A stretch of 64,000 bases of DNA from Aquidulcibacter sp. (lineage in GTDB: Bacteria > Pseudomonadota > Alphaproteobacteria > Caulobacterales > Aquidulcibacteraceae), in NCBI GenBank assembly GCA_027532555.1, contig JAPZTJ010000021.1, positions 1-64,000 on the forward strand, in the 5' to 3' direction. This document shows, in pieces, positions 8,839-17,659 of this stretch. The first letter of the stretch is position 1; every line of letters begins with the position of its first letter. The notes below the pieces were generated by a model, which ran no database searches, was not told where the DNA came from, and saw nothing but the letters and a program-made list of their open reading frames with translations. The position numbers and the translations under genes were made by a program.

Positions 8839-8969
8839 CAGCTGGTTTTGTCACAGCCGCAGGCATCCTGCAAGCCAATCTCACACTCAAAACCTGCTTG
8901 TATGCATGGCACAAAGTCGCGGCTTGGCTTTGGACGCGCCGCCAAAGCCAAGTTTCTGACCTTAAAGTT

Positions 8970-10730
8970 CTAGGCCTCGTCGTCGCTCAGTGGGCCTAGG
9001 TGGATGGGGATTTTCATAAAGGCTGGCACATCATTGCCAAAAGCCAGAACATCGGGGTCCTGATCCTGTTGGCGATATCGGTCTCTGCCACCCCGATCAC
9101 CCCGATCATTGCGGTCGCGCTCATTGCGGTCGCGGCCACGTGGCCCTCTGGCTTGATTGTCCCGTGGACCACGGCTTTGGCGGGGTGTTTCCGAAGTATC
9201 TTGTGGGGCGAGCAATTCAAAGCCTTGCTCACCCTCATCATCTCCGCCCAAATCAATCACCGCCATTGGGTCAGAAGCAGGCTCGCTGGCTCTGTTCTCT
9301 GGTTTTGTGCGGCGGCGATTGCGTCCACCTCGGCTTCGGCTTCCTGTTGCTTCAGCAGCGGTTTCAACGGGCGCAGTTTCGCTTTGCTCTGCCGGTTCAG
9401 CGGCGGATTCGACGACTTCAGCAGTTTCCGCATCGACTTCAATTTGTGCGGCAGGCTTCCCACGACTTGGACGACTGCCACCTTTGCTGGAGCCCGAGGC
9501 TGGTGCTGGGCGACGATCGTCCTGGACTTTCTCTTGTGGCATGCCTTCGATCTGGGCAAATTCGATTGTGGTCTTGATCAAACTTTGCACGGCATCCAGC
9601 GCTTTGGTGTCGCCCGGTGTGACGACCATAAAGGCCTCACCCAAACGGCCGGCACGGCCGGTCCGGCCTATGCGGTGGACATAATCCTCAGCATGACGCG
9701 GCACGTCGAAATTAAACACGTGGCTGACATCGGGGATATCGAGGCCGCGGGCTGCTACATCGGAAGCCACGAGGATTTGAAGGTCGTTGTTGCGAAAACG
9801 GTCCAGCGTGGCGGTACGCACACTTTGCTGTAAATCGCCATGAATAGGGGCGGCATCAAAGCCATATACTTTCAACGATTTCGCCACGATATCGACATCC
9901 GTTTTGCGGTTACAAAACACAATGCCATTCTTCATGGTTGCCATGGCCGATTGAATGGTCGCGCGAAGTACCGCCCGCTTCGTCTTCGGGTCAGAGGAGG
10001 GGCTTTTCAACAGGCGTTGGGTGATGGTCGCAGCCGCTTGAGATTGGCGTGCAACCTCCACTTTTGCAGGCGCTTGCAAGAATTGCTCGGTCAAGCGCTT
10101 GATCTCAGGCGGCATGGTGGCCGAAAAGAACAAGGTCTGGCGGGTAAATGGCGTCAGCTTCACAATACGCTCGATATCCGGGATGAATCCCATGTCGAGC
10201 ATGCGGTCTGCTTCGTCGATCACCAGCATATTGACGCCGGTTAGCAACAGCTTGCCGCGTTCAAAATGATCCAGCAGGCGGCCCGGTGTTGCAATCAGCA
10301 CGTCGACCCCTTTGGTCAAAAGGGCGTCTTGATCGCCGAACGAGACACCGCCAATCAAAAGCGCCATCGTCAGCTTGTGGTTCTTGCCATACTTGCGGAA
10401 GTTTTCGGCGACTTGGTCGGCCAATTCGCGTGTTGGCTCAAGAATCAGGGTGCGCGGCATACGTGCGCGGGCACGACCTTGCGCCAAGCGCTCAATCATT
10501 GGCAGCACGAAAGCGGCTGTCTTGCCGGTGCCAGTTTGGGCGATGCCCAAAACGTCGCGCCCCGCCAAGACTTCTGGAATGGCTTTCCATTGGATGGGGG
10601 TTGGTTTGGTATAGCCCGTTTCGGCAATAGCGCTCAAAAGCGGGGGCGAAAAACCCAAATCGGCGAAGGTTACGCCATCTGGAGTCTCGCTAATCGGGCC
10701 GGTATCACCGGTCCCGTTGTTGTCGGTCAT
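8970..10730 (-). CDS. DEAD-box ATP-dependent RNA helicase (RhlE-like)
   Basis: A 586-residue helicase that unwinds RNA duplexes. The Q motif lies in FADLGFSPPLL...PTPIQ, Walker A is AQTGTGKT (64-71), Ia is PTREL (99-103), II is DEAD (172-175), III is SAT (203-205) and VI is HRIGRTGRAGR in the second RecA domain. Residues from about 390 onward form a low-complexity tail rich in Glu/Ala and then Arg/Gly/Asp, an RNA-binding-type extension. The last residues include VPAFMKIP, a tail seen in alphaproteobacterial RhlE-type helicases. It is monocistronic, with a hairpin-rich leader at 10760-10805. Confidence 0.93.
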   Translation of the reverse strand: MTDNNGTGDTGPISETPDGVTFADLGFSPPLLSAIAETGYTKPTPIQWKAIPEVLAGRDVLGIAQTGTGKTAAFVLPMIERLAQGRARARMPRTLILEPTRELADQVAENFRKYGKNHKLTMALLIGGVSFGDQDALLTKGVDVLIATPGRLLDHFERGKLLLTGVNMLVIDEADRMLDMGFIPDIERIVKLTPFTRQTLFFSATMPPEIKRLTEQFLQAPAKVEVARQSQAAATITQRLLKSPSSDPKTKRAVLRATIQSAMATMKNGIVFCNRKTDVDIVAKSLKVYGFDAAPIHGDLQQSVRTATLDRFRNNDLQILVASDVAARGLDIPDVSHVFNFDVPRHAEDYVHRIGRTGRAGRLGEAFMVVTPGDTKALDAVQSLIKTTIEFAQIEGMPQEKVQDDRRPAPASGSSKGGSRPSRGKPAAQIEVDAETAEVVESAAEPAEQSETAPVETAAEATGSRSRGGRNRRRTKPENRASEPASDPMAVIDLGGDDEGEQGFELLAPQDTSETPRQSRGPRDNQARGPRGRDRNERDRNDRGDRGGRDRYRQQDQDPDVLAFGNDVPAFMKIPIHLGPLSDDEA

Positions 10731-10759
10731 TTTATCGTCTCACAATGTTTTGCGGCGAG

Positions 10760-10805
10760 GCGCCGAACATGGCGCGACTTACCCATCATCCCCCTGGATG
10801 GTGGG
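10760..10805 (-). promoter_or_regulatory. Structured 5' leader of the helicase gene
   Basis: Upstream of the helicase start are two hairpins: a 5-bp GCGCC/GGCGC stem (10760-10775) and a 10-bp stem (10782-10791 with 10796-10805, one G-U in RNA) around a 4-base loop. Neither is followed by a T-run in the minus direction. The remaining gap, 10731-11051, separates divergent helicase and acyltransferase genes and must hold both promoters, but I cannot place them securely. Confidence 0.45.
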
Positions 10806-11051
10806 CTCCGTGTTGACGTCGTGAGCGTAATTGTACGTAAAGTCAATGAAGCGGACACGTTCTCGCAGATTGCTGTTAGAAATGTGTCTAATCTGACACC
10901 ACGCATTGGTGGGGCATCAAGACCTAAACCCGACCGTTTAACGCAGCAAAAATCCAATCAGACTGTAATTGATGGTTGGACAAGCTGTGGCGAAGAACGC
11001 AAACCTTTAGTCTAGGCAAAAGAATACGAGAATAGCCTTGGAGGACGACGC

Positions 11052-11678
11052 GTGAGCACTAATGACGGCCACCAGATTTTCGATCCAGCGACCCACAAAC
11101 CAGCGCCATTTCGCGGCATTCTGCCCGAAGTCTGGCGCTATATCTGTGCCATGTATCTAAAGCTTAGCGGATGGCGGTTGCAGGGCGATTGGCCTGACCT
11201 TCAAAAAGCGGTGATTCTCGCGGCTCCCCATACCTCCAATTGGGATGGTATCTTGATGCTGGCGACAGCAGGCCAATATCGCATCACTTTGCGTTTCATG
11301 GGGAAGAAAAGCCTGACTGAGGGCCCATTTGGCGGCATCGTGAAATGGCTGGGCTGTGTGCCCGTTGACCGTTCAACCAGCAATGGCCTTGTCACCAGCA
11401 TGACAACGGCTTTTGCCAATGCGCGCGACTTGTTCTTGGCGATTCCTCCTGAAGCGACGCGCGCGCGGGCTGAAGAATGGAAAAAGGGCTATTATCTGAT
11501 CGCCCAAGCCGCAGTCGTGCCCATCGTGTTTGCCGTGATGGACTTTGCCACCAAAACTGTCCGCATCAGTGGGTCTATCAAGCCAACCGGCGATTACGAA
11601 GCCGACTGGGCACTAATCCGCAGTCACTATGATCGCGCTGTCGGCAAGCATCCCGCTAATTTTGTGCTACCAGCCTAA
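11052..11678 (+). CDS. PlsC-like lysophospholipid acyltransferase family protein
   Basis: A 208-residue acyltransferase likely acting at the inner membrane on lysophospholipids. It shows the catalytic HX4D box as HTSNWD, the second block GCVPVDRS and the third block as PPEATR in place of the usual FPEGTR. The start is GTG with GGAGGA six bases upstream. This short subgroup (about 200 residues) is common in alphaproteobacteria and distinct from main-pathway PlsC. Its last codons overlap the end of the convergent ligase gene by 4 bases. Exact lipid substrate is unknown. Confidence 0.85.
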   Translation: MSTNDGHQIFDPATHKPAPFRGILPEVWRYICAMYLKLSGWRLQGDWPDLQKAVILAAPHTSNWDGILMLATAGQYRITLRFMGKKSLTEGPFGGIVKWLGCVPVDRSTSNGLVTSMTTAFANARDLFLAIPPEATRARAEEWKKGYYLIAQAAVVPIVFAVMDFATKTVRISGSIKPTGDYEADWALIRSHYDRAVGKHPANFVLPA

Positions 11679-13495
11679 ACCAGATCAATGCGCTCTAGAG
11701 TTGGCTCTTGTTGATAGAGGGCTTGAACGGCACTGGCGCGATAGGTTCGGCATGCGCCTTGGTTTAGATAGCCTTTGTCGGTGATCTCGCCATCCTCAAG
11801 GCTGGGCGGCGTGGTCAAGAGGATGAGGCGGGTGACGCGTCTTGTCGCGGGCTGACCTGACCCCGCTCTTTCTAGTGACGCCTTGGCGTGTGCGCGGACT
11901 TTTTCATGCCAAATTAAAGTGTCGAGGTCTTCGTCTAGGCCAGCAAGCGCGCGCGCTTTGCCCAGATTGATGAAGGCCAGTGCGCCCAATTCCTCTTGGC
12001 CCTCACCACAGATTACCGCATCACTGAATAGGCCGTCTGATGCTTGCACAAGGGCAGGGCGAACAAGGCCAGCAGGCACAAAACTGCCATTTGAGAGCTT
12101 GAATTCCTCGGACAAGCGGCCATCAAAGGCGAGGCCGGCTTCTGGCTTATTGGCGTCAACAAAGCGTAGCGCATCGCCAAGCTTGTAGAAGCCGTCCTCA
12201 TCATAAGCATCGGCTGTTTTGTCAGGTGCATTGAGATAGCCCGGCGTAATGCCCGGCCCTTTCACTCGGGCCTCCAGCTTACTGCCTTGTGGGACCAACT
12301 TCAGCGTGAGACCCGGAACCGGCAAGCCGACAAGACCCATGACTTCGTTCGGCCAATGAACGTTGCAGACGGTCGGCGCGGTCTCTGTTGCGCCATAGCC
12401 TGCTGCCAAGGTGATTTCTTCCCCGGTTTGGCGCACGGCCACCTGCTGCAGACGCCGATAGACATCTTGGGTCAGCGCTGCCCCGCCATATTGCATGATG
12501 CGCAAGTTGGCGAAGAGGGCTTGGGCTAAAGCTTCATCCTGTTCCAGGGCGCTCGCCAGAAGCGTCCAGCCTAAGGGCACAGTGATATGGTAATTCGGTT
12601 TGACGTGCTTGATGGTCGCAATCGTGGCCGATAGGCCCTCAGCCGTTGGTGTGCCGGGGTCGATCCAGAGACTACCGCCAGCGTGCAACAGCATATGCAG
12701 CACGGCATTGCCGCCAAGAGAATGGCTCCACGGCAGATGATTTGCCATGATGATGCCATCTGGCCAAATCTCGGCCTCACGTTGTTCGTCAAAGGTCGAG
12801 CGGATTTGGGCCGCATTAGTGGCCAAATTGGCGTGGGTCACCGTCACCGCTTTGGGCGAGCCGGTTGAGCCCGAGGTTAAAAGATATTTGCACGCATCGC
12901 GCGGATCGATGCTGTCCAAGTCAGGTGCATCCTGTGGATCGGCGAAGAGGTGATCGAGCGAGATTTCGCCAGCTGTACCAAATCCATCGCCGGGCGAGAC
13001 CACTGGCACGCCAACTTCTTCCGCCCATAATGCTGGCTTGGCGAAAGCTTGACCCTCCATAAAGACCGCTGCTGCACCCAGCGTTTTGAGAGCTTCATGC
13101 AGTCGACGTGGGTCACGTGCTTTTGTGGAATAAGCCGGTGTGATTGCCGCCACGGCTAAGCCGGCCAAAGGGGCGGCATAGGTCAAAAGTGCATGACTAA
13201 TCGAATTAGAAGACGCGATAGCGATGATGCTGCCGCGTGGAAACCGACCATAAAGGCCAGCGGCAAGCGACTGAACCAAGGTCCAGCCGTCCTCATAACT
13301 TAAATGCCGCCAAGCCCCTGCCTCAAATCCTGCAAGCCATAGCCTGCGTGGGGCAGCTTCGGCCCAGTGCGCCAAGGGCGCGACAACATTGGCGAAGGCC
13401 GGTCGCAAGGGATGGGGGGTTGTCAGCAAGATGGTGCCATCTGCTTGACGGGTCAGGTCAATCTTGACGGGGGAGATGTAAGGGGCAGCACGCAT
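11675..13495 (-). CDS. AMP-dependent acyl-CoA ligase, feruloyl-CoA synthase-like
   Basis: A 606-residue ANL-superfamily ligase. The AMP-binding P-loop is TSGSTGSPKAVTVTHAN, followed by AGYGATETAP and the adenine/ribose motif in YKLGDALRF. The N-terminal pattern (DLTRQADGTILLTTPHPL and LAHWAEAAPRRLWLA) and the length match feruloyl-CoA synthases, which activate hydroxycinnamates as CoA thioesters. No vanillin-forming hydratase or aldehyde dehydrogenase gene adjoins it, so the aromatic substrate is a family-based inference. It is transcribed alone on the minus strand. Confidence 0.85.
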   Translation of the reverse strand: MRAAPYISPVKIDLTRQADGTILLTTPHPLRPAFANVVAPLAHWAEAAPRRLWLAGFEAGAWRHLSYEDGWTLVQSLAAGLYGRFPRGSIIAIASSNSISHALLTYAAPLAGLAVAAITPAYSTKARDPRRLHEALKTLGAAAVFMEGQAFAKPALWAEEVGVPVVSPGDGFGTAGEISLDHLFADPQDAPDLDSIDPRDACKYLLTSGSTGSPKAVTVTHANLATNAAQIRSTFDEQREAEIWPDGIIMANHLPWSHSLGGNAVLHMLLHAGGSLWIDPGTPTAEGLSATIATIKHVKPNYHITVPLGWTLLASALEQDEALAQALFANLRIMQYGGAALTQDVYRRLQQVAVRQTGEEITLAAGYGATETAPTVCNVHWPNEVMGLVGLPVPGLTLKLVPQGSKLEARVKGPGITPGYLNAPDKTADAYDEDGFYKLGDALRFVDANKPEAGLAFDGRLSEEFKLSNGSFVPAGLVRPALVQASDGLFSDAVICGEGQEELGALAFINLGKARALAGLDEDLDTLIWHEKVRAHAKASLERAGSGQPATRRVTRLILLTTPPSLEDGEITDKGYLNQGACRTYRASAVQALYQQEPTLERIDLV

Positions 13496-13602
13496 GGCGC
13501 ATGATTACCTTAGCCTGCCGCGCTTTGCACCTAGGCGTTGCTGTAGCTTAAGCGCGATGTGATCTTTAGGGCTCAGCGTTGCGCATGCATTCAAGAAAGG
13601 CC

Positions 13603-13968
13603 TTACTCATTGCCTCCGCGCTGAATCCGGATCTTGGCCTTTGGCTTTTTCAAGGGTTCAATTCGGAAACGCTTGGACTTTAGGTCCGGCGAGACCCAGC
13701 CGCCCGGTGGCTCGAGCCAGTTTCCGCCTTCTTTACGGGCCAATGACCGTTTGCCCGGCGGCGTTGGCGTAATCACCATGTAGCCACGTGTTTGTGGGCT
13801 TGTCGTGAAGCGCGGTTCAAAGAAGTGCTTGTCTTGGTCATTCAAAGGTGGCTCAGCCAATTCTCGCTTAATGGCGACATTGGGCACCACGGCAAGGACT
13901 TCTTTCTCTATTGTTTCGGTTTGAGTAGGTGAGCCAAGCCCAGCTGCTAGCAATGCAAAGATCAACAT
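13603..13968 (-). CDS. Hypothetical exported protein
   Basis: I do not recognise this 121-residue protein. It starts with a short hydrophobic stretch (LIFALLAAGLG) resembling a signal peptide, then a polar, proline- and lysine-rich region (PPGKRSLARKEGG and EPLKKPKAKIRIQRGG), giving a very basic tail. I prefer the ATG at 13968; an upstream TTG at 13983 would add five residues. It sits between the ligase gene and the convergent end of nothing obvious, with over 100 bases of empty DNA on both sides. It may be a small periplasmic or envelope protein. Confidence 0.5.
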   Translation of the reverse strand: MLIFALLAAGLGSPTQTETIEKEVLAVVPNVAIKRELAEPPLNDQDKHFFEPRFTTSPQTRGYMVITPTPPGKRSLARKEGGNWLEPPGGWVSPDLKSKRFRIEPLKKPKAKIRIQRGGNE

Positions 13969-14087
13969 GTCGGGAATCCCCAATCCACACCTTCAAGTAG
14001 GTGTAGCTTGCAGGCTGTATTGGGAATGTCGAGTGAAACTCTTGTAACCTTGGCTTGGTTTCAGCCTATGCTGTTCACAATGGCCCT

Positions 14088-15227
14088 TCAGGCCACCTTG
14101 CGGACAAAAACAGAACCAGCAGAATAGCCTGCGCCGAAAGAGCAGATGAGGCCAGTGTCGCCCACGCCCAAGTCATCACTATTCTTGTGGAACGCGATGA
14201 TGGACCCAGCAGAGGAGGTGTTAGCATAGGTATCCAACACCGTGGGGCTTTCATCTTCACTGGCTTCGTGGCCCAGAACCTTTCCAGCAATCAGGCGGTT
14301 CATATTGGCATTGGCTTGATGCAGCCACATGCGGCGCAGGCCAGATGCTTCAAGGCCCAAGGTTTCCATATGCTCGATAATCATGGCCGCCACCATGGGC
14401 ACCACTTCTTTGAACACCTTCCGGCCTTCTTGAACAAACAGCTTGTCCTTGGCACCAATCCCTTCGGGGGCGGTATGATTTAAGAAGCCAAAATTGTTGC
14501 GGATATTGTTGGAGAATTGCGTTTTGAGCTTGGTACCCAAAATCTCCCAATGTGGCTTGTCACCGACGACATCTGCCGCCTCGATCAGAATTGCAGTACC
14601 GACATCGCCAAAGATGAAGTGGCTGTCGCGATCCTTGAAGTTCAAATGGCCGGAGCAAATCTCAGGATTGACCACCAGAACACTGCGCGCATGACCGGCG
14701 CGAACAAAATCTGCCGCTGTCTGAATGCCAAAGGTCGCGGAGGAACAAGCTACATTCATGTCAAAGGCAAAGCCTTCGGGGTTGCAGCCGAGTGCAGCCT
14801 GAATTTCAATGGCCATGGCGGGGTAGGCGCGCTGCATGTTTGAGGCCGCACAAATGACAGCATCGACTTCCATCGGGTCGCGGCCAGCGCGCTCGAGCGC
14901 CTGTCGGGCAGCCCGCACGGCCAGTTCAGCGAGAATCGACAATTCTTCATTCGGCCGCTCTGGAATGCGAGGGGCCATAATGGTGGGGTCTAAAATACCA
15001 TCCTTATTGACGACGAAGCGGGCCTTGATGCCAGAGGCTTTCTCAATGAACTCCACCGATGACGGCGTCAGTGCAGCTACTTCACCGGCTTCAATCGCGG
15101 CGGCGTGCTCGGCGTTATAGAGCTCCACATAGCGGTTGAAACTATCCACCAATTCCTCATTGGTGATGGAATTTGGTGGCGTATAAAGGCCGGTTGCGGA
15201 GATAACTGGTTTGATTGCAGAGCTCAC
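14088..15227 (-). CDS. Beta-ketoacyl-ACP synthase III family protein
   Basis: A 379-residue condensing enzyme. The catalytic triad is visible: Cys161 in MNVACSSATFG, His near residue 295 in LHQANANMN, and Asn near 330 in YANTSSAGS. It is longer than FabH (about 320) owing to an insertion near residues 30-60, typical of a FabH-like clade that acts on longer acyl chains. I chose the GTG at 15227, which has AGGGAAAG upstream; a GTG at 15278 has no such site. It probably primes fatty acid or specialised lipid synthesis by Claisen condensation; substrate is unknown. Confidence 0.87.
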   Translation of the reverse strand: MSSAIKPVISATGLYTPPNSITNEELVDSFNRYVELYNAEHAAAIEAGEVAALTPSSVEFIEKASGIKARFVVNKDGILDPTIMAPRIPERPNEELSILAELAVRAARQALERAGRDPMEVDAVICAASNMQRAYPAMAIEIQAALGCNPEGFAFDMNVACSSATFGIQTAADFVRAGHARSVLVVNPEICSGHLNFKDRDSHFIFGDVGTAILIEAADVVGDKPHWEILGTKLKTQFSNNIRNNFGFLNHTAPEGIGAKDKLFVQEGRKVFKEVVPMVAAMIIEHMETLGLEASGLRRMWLHQANANMNRLIAGKVLGHEASEDESPTVLDTYANTSSAGSIIAFHKNSDDLGVGDTGLICSFGAGYSAGSVFVRKVA

Positions 15228-15430
15228 AGGCAGTCTTTCCCTAGCTGTTAAAGTCGTGTGGGGCGCACCTTTGGGCACCGCGCGAAGGTGTAGGCATAAA
15301 CAATGTAACCTAGCCCGTCGAGGCTGGAGGGCAGAACCTACCTCTAACAGTCTTTAGGCGGACTCTTGAGACAATCTAATGTGAAGCTGTGCTAGGCGGT
15401 CCGAAGTCATTTGCAGATAGGGTGGGGAAT

Positions 15431-16018
15431 ATGGAGATTTACGGCGATGATCGGTCTGGCAATTGCCTGAAAGTGCGTTGGACGGCAGAGGTTTTGAACC
15501 TGTCCTTTGTTTGGCATGAGGTATTAGCGCTGACGGGGCAGACGGAGACACCAGAATTTCGTGCCCTCAATCCGTTTGGCCAAGTCCCCGTTGTGGGCTT
15601 CGACGACGGGCGAACACTGGCCCAATCCAACGCGATCATCCTCTATCTGGCCGAAGGGTCGGCGCTAATCCCTACAGACGCGTTCGATCGCGCCAAAATG
15701 TATGAATGGCTGTTTTGGGAGCAATATAGCCATGAGCCCGTCATCGCGGTTCGTCGTGCGAGGGTGCATCTCTTGGGGCATACCGATAATGAGATTGACC
15801 CAAGCCTTCTGCCGCGCGGTCAAGTCATTCTGACCCGGATGGAAGAGCATTTGCGTGGGCGGGACTGGTTTGTCGGCTCCTCCTTCACCTTGGCAGATAT
15901 GGCACTGTTGCCCTACACCCGCTTTGCCGATCAGGGCGGGTTTGAGCTCCATCGCTACCCCGCGCTTCAGACTTGGATCAGCCGCTGTGAAGAGCTTTTG
16001 GGTCTAACGGCCCTTTAG
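15431..16018 (+). CDS. Glutathione S-transferase family protein
   Basis: A 195-residue GST with the N-terminal thioredoxin-like domain (MEIYGDDRSGNCLKV, cis-Pro in GQVPVVGFDDG, and LAQSNAIILYL for the gamma-glutamyl contact) and the helical C-terminal domain containing FTLADMALLPYTRFA. The ATG at 15431 follows GGGTGGGGA; an upstream in-frame TTG is unlikely. It is divergent from the KAS III-like gene and about 100 bases before pccB. It is only distantly like the GST at 1924. Substrate cannot be told. Confidence 0.87.
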   Translation: MEIYGDDRSGNCLKVRWTAEVLNLSFVWHEVLALTGQTETPEFRALNPFGQVPVVGFDDGRTLAQSNAIILYLAEGSALIPTDAFDRAKMYEWLFWEQYSHEPVIAVRRARVHLLGHTDNEIDPSLLPRGQVILTRMEEHLRGRDWFVGSSFTLADMALLPYTRFADQGGFELHRYPALQTWISRCEELLGLTAL

Positions 16019-16120
16019 GACTTGCCGTTGCGAAAACTTGTCAGCGCGGCTTTGTCCCGCTAACCCAGTTCCAACACCGCCAGCGCTGCCCACAGCGTGA
16101 CTTTTTTCAGGGACAGACCC

Positions 16121-17653
16121 ATGCAAGATATTCTTCAAGCGCTTGAAGCCAAACGTGACAAAGCCCGTGCCGGTGGCGGCCAAAAGCGGGTGGATGCGCA
16201 ACATGCTAAAGGCAAGTTGACGGCGCGTGAGCGGATTGAAATCTTGCTCGATGAAGGCAGCTTCGAAGAATTTGATATGTTCGTCGAGCATCGCTGCACC
16301 GAATTCGGCATGGATGGGCAAAAGTTCCCGGGCGACGGCGTTATCACCGGCCAGGGCACCATCAATGGGCGCTTGATCTATTTGTTCTCCAAAGACTTCA
16401 CCGTGTTTGGTGGTTCCTTGTCGCTGACCCACGCTGCCAAGATCGTCAAAGTCCAGCAAATGGCTGCCCGCAATGGCGCGCCCGTGATTGGCTTGTTTGA
16501 TGCCGGTGGCGCACGCATTCAAGAAGGCGTTGATTCTTTGGCAGGCTATGCCGACATCTTCATGGAAAACGTGATGTCGTCTGGGGTCATCCCGCAGATC
16601 AGCGTGATCATGGGCCCTTGCGCCGGTGGCGATGTTTACTCGCCCGCTTTGACCGACTTCATCTTCATGGTGAAGGATACAAGCTATATGTTTGTAACCG
16701 GCCCGGATGTGGTCAAAACGGTCACCAACGAAGTCGTCACCGCCGAAGAATTAGGCGGGGCCAGTGTGCATGGTGCCAAGTCTGGTGTGATTGACGGCAG
16801 CTTCGACAATGACTTCGACACCTTGTTCCAAATGCGTCGATTGGTTGATTATCTGCCCCTGTCAAACCGCGAGAAGCCGCCAACTCGGCCGACCCATGAT
16901 GATCCAGAGCGGGTGGAAATGAGCTTGGATAGCCTGATCCCAGCCAATCCGAACAAGCCCTATGATATGAAGGAATTGATCGAGAAGGTCGTCGATGATG
17001 GCGATTATTTCGAGATCGCCAAAGACTTTGGCAAGAATATCATCACGGCCTTTGCCCGTATTGAAGGCTCCACCGTGGGCGTGGTCGCCAACCAGCCGAT
17101 GAGCTTGGCGGGGGTTCTCGACATCGACTCCAGCCGCAAGGCCGCCCGCTTTGTGCGCTTCTGCGACTGTTTCAACATCCCCATCGTCACCTTTGTCGAT
17201 GTGCCGGGCTTCATGCCGGGTACCAAGCAGGAATATGGCGGCTTGATCAAGCATGGCGCGAAGCTGTTGTTTGCCTTTGCTGAAGCCACGGTGCCAAAAG
17301 TAACCGTCATCACCCGTAAAGCCTATGGCGGCGCCTATGATGTGATGAGCTCCAAGCATTTGCGCGGCGACGTCAACTATGCTTGGCCGACCGCCGAGAT
17401 CGCCGTAATGGGGGCTAAAGGGGCGGTGGAGATCATTTTCCGCGCCGACATGGGCGACCCAGATGCGATTGCCGCGCGCACCGCCGAGTATCAAGACCGC
17501 TTCGCCAATCCGTTTGTCGCAGCTCAGCGCGGCTATATCGACGATGTGATCATGCCGCACTCCACCCGCCGCCGGGTCGCCAAGGCCCTACGCGCCCTCA
17601 AGCACAAGAAGCTTGAGAACCCTTGGAAGAAGCACGACAATATTCCGTTGTAG
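16121..17653 (+). CDS. pccB: Acyl-CoA carboxylase beta subunit (propionyl-CoA carboxylase type)
   Basis: The 510-residue carboxyltransferase that moves CO2 from biotin to propionyl- or a related acyl-CoA. Two crotonase-like halves are seen: the N half with [12 protein letters not shown] and [16 protein letters not shown], and the C half with [17 protein letters not shown] and [12 protein letters not shown]. Length equals typical PccB. I start at the ATG at 16121, preceded by CAGGGA; an upstream ATG would add eight unrelated residues. No biotin carboxylase or biotin carrier gene lies nearby, so its alpha subunit must be encoded elsewhere. The product methylmalonyl-CoA would feed the TCA cycle. 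Confidence 0.92.
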   Translation: MQDILQALEAKRDKARAGGGQKRVDAQHAKGKLTARERIEILLDEGSFEEFDMFVEHRCTEFGMDGQKFPGDGVITGQGTINGRLIYLFSKDFTVFGGSLSLTHAAKIVKVQQMAARNGAPVIGLFDAGGARIQEGVDSLAGYADIFMENVMSSGVIPQISVIMGPCAGGDVYSPALTDFIFMVKDTSYMFVTGPDVVKTVTNEVVTAEELGGASVHGAKSGVIDGSFDNDFDTLFQMRRLVDYLPLSNREKPPTRPTHDDPERVEMSLDSLIPANPNKPYDMKELIEKVVDDGDYFEIAKDFGKNIITAFARIEGSTVGVVANQPMSLAGVLDIDSSRKAARFVRFCDCFNIPIVTFVDVPGFMPGTKQEYGGLIKHGAKLLFAFAEATVPKVTVITRKAYGGAYDVMSSKHLRGDVNYAWPTAEIAVMGAKGAVEIIFRADMGDPDAIAARTAEYQDRFANPFVAAQRGYIDDVIMPHSTRRRVAKALRALKHKKLENPWKKHDNIPL

Positions 17654-17659
17654 GGTTTC

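Noticed and set aside
8839-8969. Fur or Irr box upstream of the iron transporter operon
   Set aside because: I looked for the usual symmetric AT-rich motifs and found none good enough to report.
9000-9833. Long plus-strand frame of 277 codons opposite the helicase gene
   Set aside because: Composition is the mirror of the helicase tail (Arg/Gly/Asp-rich), it has no start signal, and the minus-strand gene has all helicase motifs.
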